Origin: Parvicella tangerina
GTDB taxonomy: Bacteria; Bacteroidota; Bacteroidia; Flavobacteriales_D; Parvicellaceae
DNA: 64,000 bases
NCBI RefSeq assembly: GCF_907165195.1
Contig: NZ_OU015584.1
Coordinates: forward strand, 2,323,291 to 2,387,290
Reading direction: 5' to 3'
The position numbers were made by a program, and so were the translations under genes. Shown one piece after another: positions 8,203 to 16,830 of the stretch; the stretch's first letter is position 1, and each line of letters opens with the position of its first letter. The notes beneath the pieces are model-generated. The model was not told the DNA's origin, ran no database searches, and saw nothing but the letters and a program-made list of their open reading frames with translations.

Positions 8203-9195
8203 TTATTCTTTTAACCAATACGCTACGTCCTTTGCAAAGTACGAAGCAATTAATGATGCTCCCGCCCTCTTGAACGCGATCAAACTCTCCAAAACCACCT
8301 CTTTTTCGTTCAGCCAGCCATTGGCTACCGCTGCCTTAATCATTGCATATTCTCCGCTTACTTGATAAACAGAGATCGGCTGCTCTATCTCATTTGCAGC
8401 ATCTCGGACAATATCTAGATACGGCATTCCTGGCTTTACCATCAAGATATCTGCACCTTGTTCTACATCTTGCAATATTTCTTTGATCGCTTCTTTACGA
8501 TTAGCCGGGTCCATTTGATATGTTTTCTTGTCTTTGGGGATATCCTTCATATCTACGGGTGCTGAATCAAGCGCCTCCCTAAAAGGTCCGTAGAATGACG
8601 AGGCATATTTAGCTGCATAACTCATGATTCCAACATCTTGATATCCTGCATTATCTAAAGCTTGCCTTAAAGCAAGCACTCGCCCATCCATCATATCAGA
8701 AGGTGCAACCATATCTGCCCCAGCCTCTGCGTGAGAAACAGCCATTTTACATAATGTCTCAACAGTTGGGTCATTAACAATCTTTCCATTCGAGACAATT
8801 CCATCATGCCCAACCGATGAATAAGGATCTAAAGCTACATCCGTCATTATGTATAATTCTGGAGCAACTGCTTTGATATGTTTGATCGTTTCCTGCATAA
8901 AGCCATTCGGATTGAATGCTTCCTTACCTGAATTATCCTTTAGTTCATCGCCCACTTTCACAAAAACAAGAACAGACTTTAAACCCAGACCTAAAATTGT
9001 ATGTAATTCTTCAGTAAGCGTATCTAGTGAATACCTAAAATATCCAGGCATAGAGGGGATTTCAGATTTAACTCCCTTCCCTTCCTGAACAAACAGAGGA
9101 ACGATAAAGTCATCTACCGAAAGGCTATTTTCTCTTACCATAGCTCTGATAGCCGATGATGTTCTTAGCCTTCTTGACCTGTTCAATAACTCCAT
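8203..9195 (-). CDS. hemB: Delta-aminolevulinic acid dehydratase (porphobilinogen synthase)
   Basis: Condenses two 5-aminolevulinate molecules to porphobilinogen. 330 residues from the ATG at 9195 (MELLNRSRRLRTSSAIRAMV, the usual N-terminus); a 37-codon extension upstream overlaps hemE and is rejected. The two active-site lysines are K196 (MSYAAKYASSFYG) and K254 (LMVKPGMPYLD). The metal region DVALDPYSSVGHDG (119-132) has Asp and Ala where zinc enzymes have Cys, so this is the Mg-responsive, non-zinc-cysteine type. It starts 4 bases after hemE ends. Confidence 0.97.
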   Translation of the reverse strand: MELLNRSRRLRTSSAIRAMVRENSLSVDDFIVPLFVQEGKGVKSEIPSMPGYFRYSLDTLTEELHTILGLGLKSVLVFVKVGDELKDNSGKEAFNPNGFMQETIKHIKAVAPELYIMTDVALDPYSSVGHDGIVSNGKIVNDPTVETLCKMAVSHAEAGADMVAPSDMMDGRVLALRQALDNAGYQDVGIMSYAAKYASSFYGPFREALDSAPVDMKDIPKDKKTYQMDPANRKEAIKEILQDVEQGADILMVKPGMPYLDIVRDAANEIEQPISVYQVSGEYAMIKAAVANGWLNEKEVVLESLIAFKRAGASLIASYFAKDVAYWLKE

Positions 9196-9199
9196 GACA

Positions 9200-10225
9200 T
9201 TAGACTTTATAGTTTTTAATGGCATCCACAAAGGCCTTAGCATGATCAACGGGAATATTTGGCAAAATGCCATGCCCAAGATTTGCAATATACTTGTCTT
9301 TGCCAAATCGATCTACCATTTCCTTCGCCATTTTTTGGATGGTTGGAATAGGAGATAACAACCTAGCTGGATCAAAATTCCCCTGAAGTGTGATGCTGTT
9401 ATTCGTGAGTTTTCTCGCGATCTCTGGAGAAAGCGTCCAATCAACTCCCAATGCACTTGCACCTGACGTTGAGTACTCCTCTAGTGCATACCAGCAACCC
9501 TTACCAAATACGATCACTGGGACATGTCTTTTCAATTTAGCTGTGATCTGATTAATGTAAGGCATTGAGAATTCTTTATAGTCCTCTGGAGACAACAATC
9601 CTCCCCAGCTATCAAAAAGCTGAACTGCATCTACGCCAGCCTTTACTTTTTCTAACAAGTAATCAATGGTGATATCAGTAATCTTCTGTAAAAGTCTTTT
9701 CGCTGCTTCAGGGTGCTCGAAACAGAAACCCTTAGCCTTATCGAAAGTCTTTGAACCTTTACCTTCTACTGCATAGCACATGATGGTCCATGGACTTCCA
9801 GCAAAGCCGATCAACGGAACACTATCATTCAGCATCTCCTTTGTTACTTTAATCGCGTCATACACATAGGCTAGCTCCTCTTTTGCGTCATTAGCTGGAA
9901 TAGCATCTACCATTTCTACCGTTCGAATGGGGTCTGGAACGAAAGGTCCAAAATTGGGCTTCATTTGCACTTCTATCCCCATCGCTTGAGGGATCACTAA
10001 AATATCTGAAAACAGAATAGCCGCATCAGTTCCTACCTGCTCTATGGGCATCACGGTAATTTCTGACGCTAGTTCAGGCGTACGGCATCGAGTAAAGAAA
10101 TCATACTTCGCCTTAAGCTTCATAAAATCTGGCAAGTATCTACCCGCCTGTCTCATCATCCAAACTGGAGGCCGCTCAACCGTCTCTCCTTTTAATGCTC
10201 TTAAAAACAAATCGTTTTTTGCCAT
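9200..10225 (-). CDS. hemE: Uroporphyrinogen decarboxylase
   Basis: Removes four carboxyl groups from uroporphyrinogen III to make coproporphyrinogen III. 341 residues, with the signature [15 protein letters not shown] (residues 21-35) carrying the substrate-binding Arg residues, the second signature GFAGSPWT, and the conserved C-terminal NLGHGILP. It lies between hemD and hemB in the minus-strand cluster, with 3-4 base gaps on both sides, so the genes are one operon. Confidence 0.97.
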   Translation of the reverse strand: MAKNDLFLRALKGETVERPPVWMMRQAGRYLPDFMKLKAKYDFFTRCRTPELASEITVMPIEQVGTDAAILFSDILVIPQAMGIEVQMKPNFGPFVPDPIRTVEMVDAIPANDAKEELAYVYDAIKVTKEMLNDSVPLIGFAGSPWTIMCYAVEGKGSKTFDKAKGFCFEHPEAAKRLLQKITDITIDYLLEKVKAGVDAVQLFDSWGGLLSPEDYKEFSMPYINQITAKLKRHVPVIVFGKGCWYALEEYSTSGASALGVDWTLSPEIARKLTNNSITLQGNFDPARLLSPIPTIQKMAKEMVDRFGKDKYIANLGHGILPNIPVDHAKAFVDAIKNYKV

Positions 10226-10228
10226 ATC

Positions 10229-10933
10229 CTATTTCTTTGTCACGGTCTCAGCACATTTCACTGAATTGATGACCATTGCTTTCTTTCTTGCTATTCTTAT
10301 CACATCCTCCATTCTTGGAGTTTCTGGGTAGTACACATTCTCTTCCTTAAAGGCGTCTTTAGCCGCTTTAGCAGTTGTTTCACCAATGCAAATATGCAGT
10401 GCCTCAGCATCAACTATATCTTTCATGCATTTAACCCCTTTGGGGCTAAACCAGAGGTAAATATCAAAACGGCCTTCAGGCTTCTTTTTGGAGACCTCTG
10501 TTTTATAGGTGTAAACTTCTTCAAAAATCACGTTACTTTTAGAGAGAAGATCAGGCAAAGTACTCAACCTATCTTCACTACACAAGTAACTAAAAGAGGA
10601 GTTCCTTAGGTTTTCGATCAGTAGCTCAGCCAAATCTTTGGAGTAATTAGCAAAACCATACACTTCTAAACCTGCTGCTTTAAGGTGTTGTTCAGATTTC
10701 TTACCTACACAGAAATAATGATATTTTTTTGCCTGATCACCTAGCAACTCCAATCCTCTTAACGTTGCTTTGAAACTCGTGAATATGATATTCTTGTAAA
10801 ACTCCTTTTTGTTTGGGACTAGGGGCTGAACCTCAAGAACGTCATAGTCAACAACTTCGGCTATAGAGCTGAGGTCATCAACACTTACTTGCTCAAGTTT
10901 TTTTGTCGATAAAATACGTACCGCCTTCTTCAT
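10229..10933 (-). CDS. hemD: Uroporphyrinogen-III synthase
   Basis: Closes and inverts ring D of hydroxymethylbilane. The family is poorly conserved in sequence, so the call leans on position: it overlaps hemC by 4 bases and is followed 3 bases later by hemE. 234 residues form the expected two-lobed alpha/beta protein. YKNIIFTSFKATLRGLELLG matches the 'threatens a free-standing lobe' N-domain strand-helix, and a later DIYLWFSPKGVKCMKDI plus CIGETTAKAAKD match the second-lobe motifs (FxSPxgv and IGxxTAxa). The N-terminus is somewhat short of the usual opening. Confidence 0.9.
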   Translation of the reverse strand: MKKAVRILSTKKLEQVSVDDLSSIAEVVDYDVLEVQPLVPNKKEFYKNIIFTSFKATLRGLELLGDQAKKYHYFCVGKKSEQHLKAAGLEVYGFANYSKDLAELLIENLRNSSFSYLCSEDRLSTLPDLLSKSNVIFEEVYTYKTEVSKKKPEGRFDIYLWFSPKGVKCMKDIVDAEALHICIGETTAKAAKDAFKEENVYYPETPRMEDVIRIARKKAMVINSVKCAETVTKK

Positions 10934-11820
10934 CCTCTTGCTTTAAACGCTTTAATTACTTCTTTTGCTCCTTGATTCACCAGTTCGTCAAAGACTTGTT
11001 GCGCAATGGACTCTGCATCTCTCTTAACATAAACTTCATCCAACTCAATCACATCTGATCCATCCAACGAATATACACCAGCTTTAACAGCTACTTGTCC
11101 CTGGTCATTCACAACTGCATTCGCAGCTATAGGAGCTGTACAACCACCTTCCAACAATTGAAGTATTCTCCGTTCTATGGTAACACATAGATCTGTTGCC
11201 TCATGATTCAAGGCAGCAATTTTTTCTTTGAGTTCATAATCTTCTTCTCGTCCTGCAATCAATAAAGCACCCTGAGCAGGAGCTGGGATCATCCAGTCTA
11301 ACACACGATGATTTGCCGGTAACAATCCAATTCTCTCTAACCCCGCCTTTGCAAAGATCGCTCCTTCCCAATTGCTATCATTAACTTTCCTCATTCTGGT
11401 ATTCACATTCCCTCTCAAATCCTCAATCACGTAGTCAGAATTTCTAGACAACCACTGAGACCTTCTTCTTAAACTACTAGTAGCAATAATCTTTGTATTT
11501 TTCTGATTATCAACAAAAACATCCTCAACAACACCTCTTTCTGGAACTGCGAATTGCACTAGCCCTTTAGGTAATTTTACAGGAACATCTTTCATTGAGT
11601 GAACAGCAATATCTATGTCATTATTTAAGAGAGCAATATCTAAAGACTTAGTAAAAACTCCAACTACTCCGAGATCATACAGCGGTTGTTTTAGGTTGGC
11701 ATCGCCATACGATTCGATCAATACCAATTCAGCCTTATAACCCAATGCCTTCAGTTTGTCCTGAACAAACTTAGCTTGCCATTGCGCCAATTCACTTTTA
11801 CGTGTACCGATTCTTATCAT
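10930..11820 (-). CDS. hemC: Porphobilinogen deaminase (hydroxymethylbilane synthase)
   Basis: Joins four porphobilinogen units into hydroxymethylbilane. 296 residues. The N-terminus IRIGTRKSELAQWQA is standard. VHSMKDVP (73-80) holds the catalytic Asp region, SSLRRRSQW (115-123) binds substrate carboxylates, and C227 in LLEGGCTAPIAAN is the attachment point of the dipyrromethane cofactor. It overlaps hemA and hemD by 4 bases each, which shows tight translational coupling. Confidence 0.98.
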   Translation of the reverse strand: MIRIGTRKSELAQWQAKFVQDKLKALGYKAELVLIESYGDANLKQPLYDLGVVGVFTKSLDIALLNNDIDIAVHSMKDVPVKLPKGLVQFAVPERGVVEDVFVDNQKNTKIIATSSLRRRSQWLSRNSDYVIEDLRGNVNTRMRKVNDSNWEGAIFAKAGLERIGLLPANHRVLDWMIPAPAQGALLIAGREEDYELKEKIAALNHEATDLCVTIERRILQLLEGGCTAPIAANAVVNDQGQVAVKAGVYSLDGSDVIELDEVYVKRDAESIAQQVFDELVNQGAKEVIKAFKARG

Positions 11821-13058
11821 GACTGCTTGATATCCAGATCAAAAATTTCAGTCATCACTTTGATACTATTTCCAGCATTTCCATTAGCTGTTTTCAGATG
11901 TGTGATGAATTGCTTGGTCATTTTCTGGATGATGCGTTCAGACACAATCTCCATGTGTTCTTCATTCAACCCTGCTATTTTCTTACTTTGAAAATTAATC
12001 TCTTCTTGTTTGATCTTCAATAACCTATCTTTAAATGCTTTGACTGCATCTGTATGCGTTCTGTGAGACAACCACTCCTTAAATGCGATAAAGTTTTCTG
12101 CGATGATCTCTTTGACTTTAGGAATTTCTTGTTCTCTTTTTTCGAGTGTTTTATCCACCACTTTTGTCAATTCATCTAACGTAACCACGCAAGCCCTGTT
12201 CTCGCTAGTAATTTCCACATTGGTAGGAACTGAGAGGTCAACTATTGCCAGATTGCCAGCAGCATTGATCAAGTCAGCCGTTACCGTAACTTTAGGAGCG
12301 TTTGTCGCTACGATCAACACATTACTGGTTTGAACCTCCTTCTCTAAATCGCTGAAAGGAGCTACATTAACGTTGAACTTCTCACCTAGAGAATCCGCTT
12401 TCTCCTGCGTTCGATTCACCAAGGTAATACTATTATTGGGGAAATGTTTTACCAAGTTCGCACAAGTCACCTTTCCAATTTCTCCAGTACCAAAGAGTGT
12501 GATTTTCACATCCTGACTATCGTTTAGGAAATCCTTAATCCATTGTACTGCTGCATAGGCGGTAGAAGCAGCGTTTGTACTAAATGCTGTATTATTTTTT
12601 ACTGCTTTACTGGTTTGAATTGCCGTATTCACTAAACGTTCAATGTTGGCGTTTGTATAACCAAATTCCTTCGCTAAGGCAAAAGCCCCCTTTAACTGAC
12701 CAATGATTTCGAAGTCACCGAGAATCTGGCTCTCCAACCCTGTTCCCAATTTCAAGACATGATTGATTGCATCATCGCCTTTGTGCGTAAATGCATATTT
12801 CCTAAAATCATGTTTAGTACCTTCTGCGTTAGAGCATAAAAGATCAACTAGCACTTCTTCTGAGGGCACATAACCTATCAATTCGGTGCGGTTGCAAGTA
12901 CTGATTACGAGGAGCGGTATTTCCTTTTGTTTAGCTTCTTGCAGCACTTCAATCTGCGCTTCTCTTGTTAAACTAAACTTGCCGCGAGTCATAGCATCTG
13001 CTTTTTTGTAGCTAATACCTACGCAATAAAAATTGTCTTTCTTAGTCTGATTCTTCAC
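11817..13058 (-). CDS. hemA: Glutamyl-tRNA reductase
   Basis: Reduces glutamyl-tRNA(Glu) to glutamate-1-semialdehyde, the first and committed step of the C5 pathway. 413 residues. The catalytic cysteine is C55 in VISTCNRTEL; the NADPH-binding Rossmann motif is GTGEIG (190-195); LGTGLESQILGDFEIIGQLK (104-123) is the conserved linker. The start is GTG at 13058, since no ATG occurs until residue 23, which would cut into the domain. First gene of the minus-strand heme operon. The C-terminus carries the usual dimerisation helices. Confidence 0.97.
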   Translation of the reverse strand: MKNQTKKDNFYCVGISYKKADAMTRGKFSLTREAQIEVLQEAKQKEIPLLVISTCNRTELIGYVPSEEVLVDLLCSNAEGTKHDFRKYAFTHKGDDAINHVLKLGTGLESQILGDFEIIGQLKGAFALAKEFGYTNANIERLVNTAIQTSKAVKNNTAFSTNAASTAYAAVQWIKDFLNDSQDVKITLFGTGEIGKVTCANLVKHFPNNSITLVNRTQEKADSLGEKFNVNVAPFSDLEKEVQTSNVLIVATNAPKVTVTADLINAAGNLAIVDLSVPTNVEITSENRACVVTLDELTKVVDKTLEKREQEIPKVKEIIAENFIAFKEWLSHRTHTDAVKAFKDRLLKIKQEEINFQSKKIAGLNEEHMEIVSERIIQKMTKQFITHLKTANGNAGNSIKVMTEIFDLDIKQS

Positions 13059-13147
13059 CTCAATTCTTTGACGCTACAAAGATAGGTATGATGGCTTGGG
13101 ATTTTTTATGATATATGTCATTCTATTGTCAGATTAAAGTCAGGACA

Positions 13148-13177
13148 TTTGCAGTGAACTAAAATTACTCATTTTTG
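13148..13177 (+). promoter_or_regulatory. Probable promoter of hemH-hemG
   Basis: TTTG at 13148-13151 and CATTTTTG at 13170-13177 are separated by 18 bases. The second differs in one base from the Bacteroidota -7 consensus TAnnTTTG, and the spacing is near the usual 19. It lies 11 bases before the hemH start in the 130-base region shared with the divergent hemA. Confidence 0.5.
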
Positions 13178-13188
13178 TTCTAGAAAGC

Positions 13189-14208
13189 ATGAAAAAGGGA
13201 TTATTATTAGTGAACTTAGGATCACCAGATAGCACAGATCCGAACGATGTAAAGCGTTATCTGGGAGAATTTTTGATGGACGAAAGAGTGATTGACCTAG
13301 ATTATTGGAAGCGTGCCCTTCTGGTAAAAGGCATCATTCTAAACACAAGACCTAAGAAATCGGCAGCTGCCTATAAAAAAGTCTGGACATCAGAGGGTTC
13401 TCCTTTGATCGTTATATCAGAGCGATTAACAAAGAAGGTCAGAGAAAGACTGGGAAGCGAAACCCCTGTTGCTTTAGGAATGCGTTATGGCAACCCCAGC
13501 ATAAAGAGTGCTCTGGAAGAACTCAGAATGAAGGGAGTTGATCAATTATTTGTTATTCCATTGTATCCTCAATATGCTATGAGTACCACCGAGACCGTTG
13601 AAGAAAAAGTTAAAGAAGATCTCCAAGCGATGGAATGGAAGGTTGAGCGTACTTTTCAACCTCCTTTTTACAATGATAGAAATTATTTAAAAGCCTTAAC
13701 TAGTTCAATTGCTGAGCAAATCGATCAGAATGAATATGACAAGGTACTTTTTTCTTATCACGGAATACCAGAGCGACATATTTTCAAAACGGACAGAACA
13801 GGACTCTGTAAAATTGACGGCTCTTGTTGTAATACTCCTTCAGAAGCGCACAAGAGGTGTTACCGCCATCAATGTTTACAGACCACCAAAAACGTTATTT
13901 CTTTATTGAACTGGAGTGATGACAAGGTTCTCACAACATTTCAATCCCGACTAGGTAGAGCAGAGTGGTTAAAACCGTACACGGCTAATACGCTAGAAGA
14001 ATTGCCTAGAAAGGGAATTAAAAAGATAGCAGTGATCACTCCAGCATTTGTTGCTGATTGCTTAGAAACGATCGAAGAAATCGGGATGGAAGGCAAGGAA
14101 GAGTTTTTACACGCTGGTGGAGAAAAGTACGATGTAGTTCCTTGCTTGAATGATCGTGATGATTTTGCAGAGACTATTGTAACCTGGTTTAATGGAGTTG
14201 ATTCATGA
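13189..14208 (+). CDS. hemH: Ferrochelatase
   Basis: Inserts ferrous iron into protoporphyrin IX to make protoheme. 339 residues. The catalytic His is H191 in FSYHGIPERH, and the acidic metal-path motif is seen as FVADCLETIEEI near residue 290. The N-terminus LLLVNLGSPDSTDPNDVKRY is the family signature. A Cys-rich loop (CKIDGSCCNTP...CYRHQC, about residues 206-226) is present, as in many bacterial ferrochelatases. It is divergent from hemA and overlaps hemG by 4 bases (ATGA). Confidence 0.97.
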   Translation: MKKGLLLVNLGSPDSTDPNDVKRYLGEFLMDERVIDLDYWKRALLVKGIILNTRPKKSAAAYKKVWTSEGSPLIVISERLTKKVRERLGSETPVALGMRYGNPSIKSALEELRMKGVDQLFVIPLYPQYAMSTTETVEEKVKEDLQAMEWKVERTFQPPFYNDRNYLKALTSSIAEQIDQNEYDKVLFSYHGIPERHIFKTDRTGLCKIDGSCCNTPSEAHKRCYRHQCLQTTKNVISLLNWSDDKVLTTFQSRLGRAEWLKPYTANTLEELPRKGIKKIAVITPAFVADCLETIEEIGMEGKEEFLHAGGEKYDVVPCLNDRDDFAETIVTWFNGVDS

Positions 14209-15473
14209 TAACTGAATTTGATCATATCGTTGTAGGTGGTGGAATAAGTGGCTTAAGTAGAGCTTATTCATTACAGAAACAAGGAGTTAAGGTTCTGTTA
14301 TTAGAAAAAGAGAATAGAACTGGTGGGGTGATCCATTCTAAGACGACTGCATGTGGAGTAACCGAATTGGGGCCAAACTCGCTGGCTATCACTCCCCTTC
14401 TGGAGCAACTTATTGAGGAGCTAGGATTGAACGACCAGCTGATCAAGGCTAATGAGGTGGCCAATAAACGGTATATCTACTTAAAGGGTAAACCCATTTT
14501 GATCAACCCTAAAACCCTAATATTCAGCAACAAAGTGATCGGTTTTGGTTCTAAGATAAAGCTTTTGTCTGAACGTTTTAAGCCTGCTAAGAATGTTCCC
14601 AACGAAACTTTAGCTGGAGTAATCAAAAGACGCTTTAATAATGAAATCCTGACCAACTTAGTGGAACCTGTAATCACAGGTATATATGCTGGCTCACCCG
14701 ACAAATTGGAATACAAGAGTAGTATGAAGCGGATGTACGCTATGGAGCAAGAGCATGGATCTTTTACCAAAGGCTTTCTTGCCTCTCGTAAATCCGGCAA
14801 TAAGCGAGAGATCGTTTCTTTTAAGCAAGGACTACAGCAACTGACGGACGCACTCCGTGATCAACTGGAGCACGTTAGCTATGAAGCCGTACAGTTTATC
14901 TCATTACCGAATGACAAGGTGGTGGTTAAAACCAGTAAAAAAAATTACAATGCGAATGCATTGACACTTGCTGTCCCCGCTTATGTCGCGTCAGAGCTAC
15001 TTCGTCCGATAGATGACCAAATCGCAAAGCTGATTGACCAAGTGGAGTACCCTTCTCTACTGGGTTGGCAGGTAACCTTTAAAACAACTAGCATCCAGCA
15101 CAGAATTCCTTCATTTGGGATTCTCTTTCCATCTATATCGAAGAAAGTGATCAAAGGAATCATTAACTACAGTGAGATCTTTGGAACGAATGATGACTGC
15201 AGACATTTTACGGTATTTGCGGCAGCCAACAGCACAAACAAAGAACAAGTTGAACAAGCTGTTATTGAAGAATTCAGATCTGTTTACGGGGTAAAAGATG
15301 AACCCATCGAATCCATCTTTACATTTTACGAAAAAGCCATTCCTCAGTTTAATGTAGGGCATAGTGAACTGATGAAGACCATTGACGCCTGGGAAAAAAT
15401 CTATCCTCAAATTAAGATCCTGGGCAACTGGCGAACTGGTGTTGCTATTGGAGATTGTGTAAACTATGCTTAG
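14205..15473 (+). CDS. hemG: Protoporphyrinogen oxidase, HemY/HemG FAD type
   Basis: Oxidises protoporphyrinogen IX to protoporphyrin IX. 422 residues. The N-terminal FAD dinucleotide motif is HIVVGGGISGLSRAYSLQKQ followed by a Glu-terminated strand (VLLLEKENRTGG). TELGPNSLAI is the conserved substrate-side motif, and the C-terminal GNWRTGVAIGDCVNYA is the FAD-closing motif of the oxygen-dependent HemY family. It is translationally coupled to hemH. Because substrate oxidation needs oxygen in this type, it suggests an aerobic lifestyle. The symbol follows Bacteroidota usage; hemY would be equally right. Confidence 0.94.
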   Translation: MITEFDHIVVGGGISGLSRAYSLQKQGVKVLLLEKENRTGGVIHSKTTACGVTELGPNSLAITPLLEQLIEELGLNDQLIKANEVANKRYIYLKGKPILINPKTLIFSNKVIGFGSKIKLLSERFKPAKNVPNETLAGVIKRRFNNEILTNLVEPVITGIYAGSPDKLEYKSSMKRMYAMEQEHGSFTKGFLASRKSGNKREIVSFKQGLQQLTDALRDQLEHVSYEAVQFISLPNDKVVVKTSKKNYNANALTLAVPAYVASELLRPIDDQIAKLIDQVEYPSLLGWQVTFKTTSIQHRIPSFGILFPSISKKVIKGIINYSEIFGTNDDCRHFTVFAAANSTNKEQVEQAVIEEFRSVYGVKDEPIESIFTFYEKAIPQFNVGHSELMKTIDAWEKIYPQIKILGNWRTGVAIGDCVNYA

Positions 15474-15613
15474 TAAATTCTGTTATGCATGAAGAATTAA
15501 CTAATCAATTGGAATATCATTATATAAAGGGCAGTAATCATTTTTCTAATTGATGGAAATATAGAAATCTCTAAAGACATGACTATACATAAAATAAAAC
15601 CTACACCTCAATC

Positions 15614-16276
15614 TTACAAAACAAATAAGGTAGTTGTAATTACCCCCTTTCCGTTTGAATATGGAACGGAAAACCAAGTCTCAGAATGTTTAGCTTTCAA
15701 GTTAAATGGATCTAGTTGTAAATTCAATCCACTCCCCTTCTTTAGTCGAATACCTTGACCTGAAATAATATCTTTATTAGGCTCAAAAGTTCCGTCTGGC
15801 AAATGTTCTGTTAAGATCACAAACCTATATTGATACAGTTTAGTCACCACATTTTTCACCTCCGCATTAGATAAATGTTGCAGTACCTGCCTCAAAATCG
15901 CGACATCTCCCGGTGGTAGCTCATCATTCGCTATATCCATACAACCAAAAGTCAGGTTCGTTGCTTGATAAATTTGCTTATTTCTTTCTATCAACGCTGG
16001 CACAATATCAATTGCATCGTAATGCTTTGCAAATGGCACCAATTGATTGCCAACATTGAAATCTCCACACCCTAGGTCAACAACCTCTAAAGGTTCTTCA
16101 AAGGACCTTAGGAATGATTGCACTCTTTTAACATAAGGGTCAACCAAACTTGGATCATGAGATCCTAAACCAGAATAGAAGCTACCTTGTCCACCCCACA
16201 GGTTGAGTTCATAGATCTGTTGCATTGCTGCTCTAGTTGGCCAGGCTTTTTTATTGGTTGAATTGGGTTGATCCAT
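15614..16276 (-). CDS. Class I SAM-dependent methyltransferase
   Basis: 221 residues from the ATG at 16276; one codon upstream is a GTG that would only add a Met. SAM motif I is VVDLGCGDFNVGNQL (about residues 63-77), the acidic motif II end is YDAIDIVPALIE, and GDVAILRQVLQHLSNAEV is the post-motif helix region found in this fold. The N-terminal helix region has an NLWGGQGSFYSGLGSHDP motif. The acceptor is unknown. The C-terminal part includes EHLPDGTFEPNKDI. It is convergent with hemG; the 140 bases between the stops show no clear terminator. Confidence 0.85.
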   Translation of the reverse strand: MDQPNSTNKKAWPTRAAMQQIYELNLWGGQGSFYSGLGSHDPSLVDPYVKRVQSFLRSFEEPLEVVDLGCGDFNVGNQLVPFAKHYDAIDIVPALIERNKQIYQATNLTFGCMDIANDELPPGDVAILRQVLQHLSNAEVKNVVTKLYQYRFVILTEHLPDGTFEPNKDIISGQGIRLKKGSGLNLQLDPFNLKAKHSETWFSVPYSNGKGVITTTLFVL

Positions 16277-16352
16277 CACACTCGTAAAAATAGCATTAAA
16301 GCTAAACTATTGTGCCGAAAATTTGTTCTTGTAATAAAAGGAACAGGCATTT

Positions 16353-16811
16353 ATGGTAATTCGATTCATCGTTTTTTTGGTCATCAATTTCGCTGCGCTT
16401 GGTATAGGGGGATTTTTTACTGGATCCGGGGTTACATCCGAATGGTACTTGAACCTCAATAAAGCTCCTTGGACACCTCCTGGATGGGTTTTTGGTGCAG
16501 CTTGGACTACCATCATGATTCTTTTTTCAATTTATCTGGCTATACTATGGCCTGAGATTGAAGAAAAGCGCCCCCTCATCTTGCTATTTGGTGCTTCATG
16601 GCTCCTTAACGTTGGTTGGAATCCGCTATTCTTTCATTTTCAAGATGTTTTTATTGCCTTAGTCACCATTATTGGACTAACCGCTATAATCATTTGGATA
16701 ATGTTTAAGTACTGGAACGAGGTAACATATTTTTCCTTACTTCTACTCCCCTACATTGTTTGGTTAGTGATCGCTACTTCTTTAAATGCTTACATTTATC
16801 TGAAGAATTAG
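16353..16811 (+). CDS. tspO: TspO/MBR family protein
   Basis: 152 residues with five hydrophobic segments, the topology of TspO, a membrane protein that binds tetrapyrroles and helps handle photosensitising porphyrins. Family motifs are present: WYLNLNKAPWTPPGWVFG (about 30-47), WLLNVGWNPLFF (about 87-98) and the C-terminal PYIVWLVIATSLNAYI. The window places it less than 1 kb from hemG, which suits a role in porphyrin balance, but no shared transcript is evident. A methyltransferase lies divergently upstream with 76 bases between. Confidence 0.93.
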   Translation: MVIRFIVFLVINFAALGIGGFFTGSGVTSEWYLNLNKAPWTPPGWVFGAAWTTIMILFSIYLAILWPEIEEKRPLILLFGASWLLNVGWNPLFFHFQDVFIALVTIIGLTAIIIWIMFKYWNEVTYFSLLLLPYIVWLVIATSLNAYIYLKN

Positions 16812-16830
16812 AGGGCTAGCTAACGTCAAA

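Noticed and set aside
9196-9306. Extended N-terminus of hemB
   Set aside because: The extra 37 codons lie inside hemE in another frame and do not resemble any HemB; the ATG at 9195 gives the normal N-terminus.
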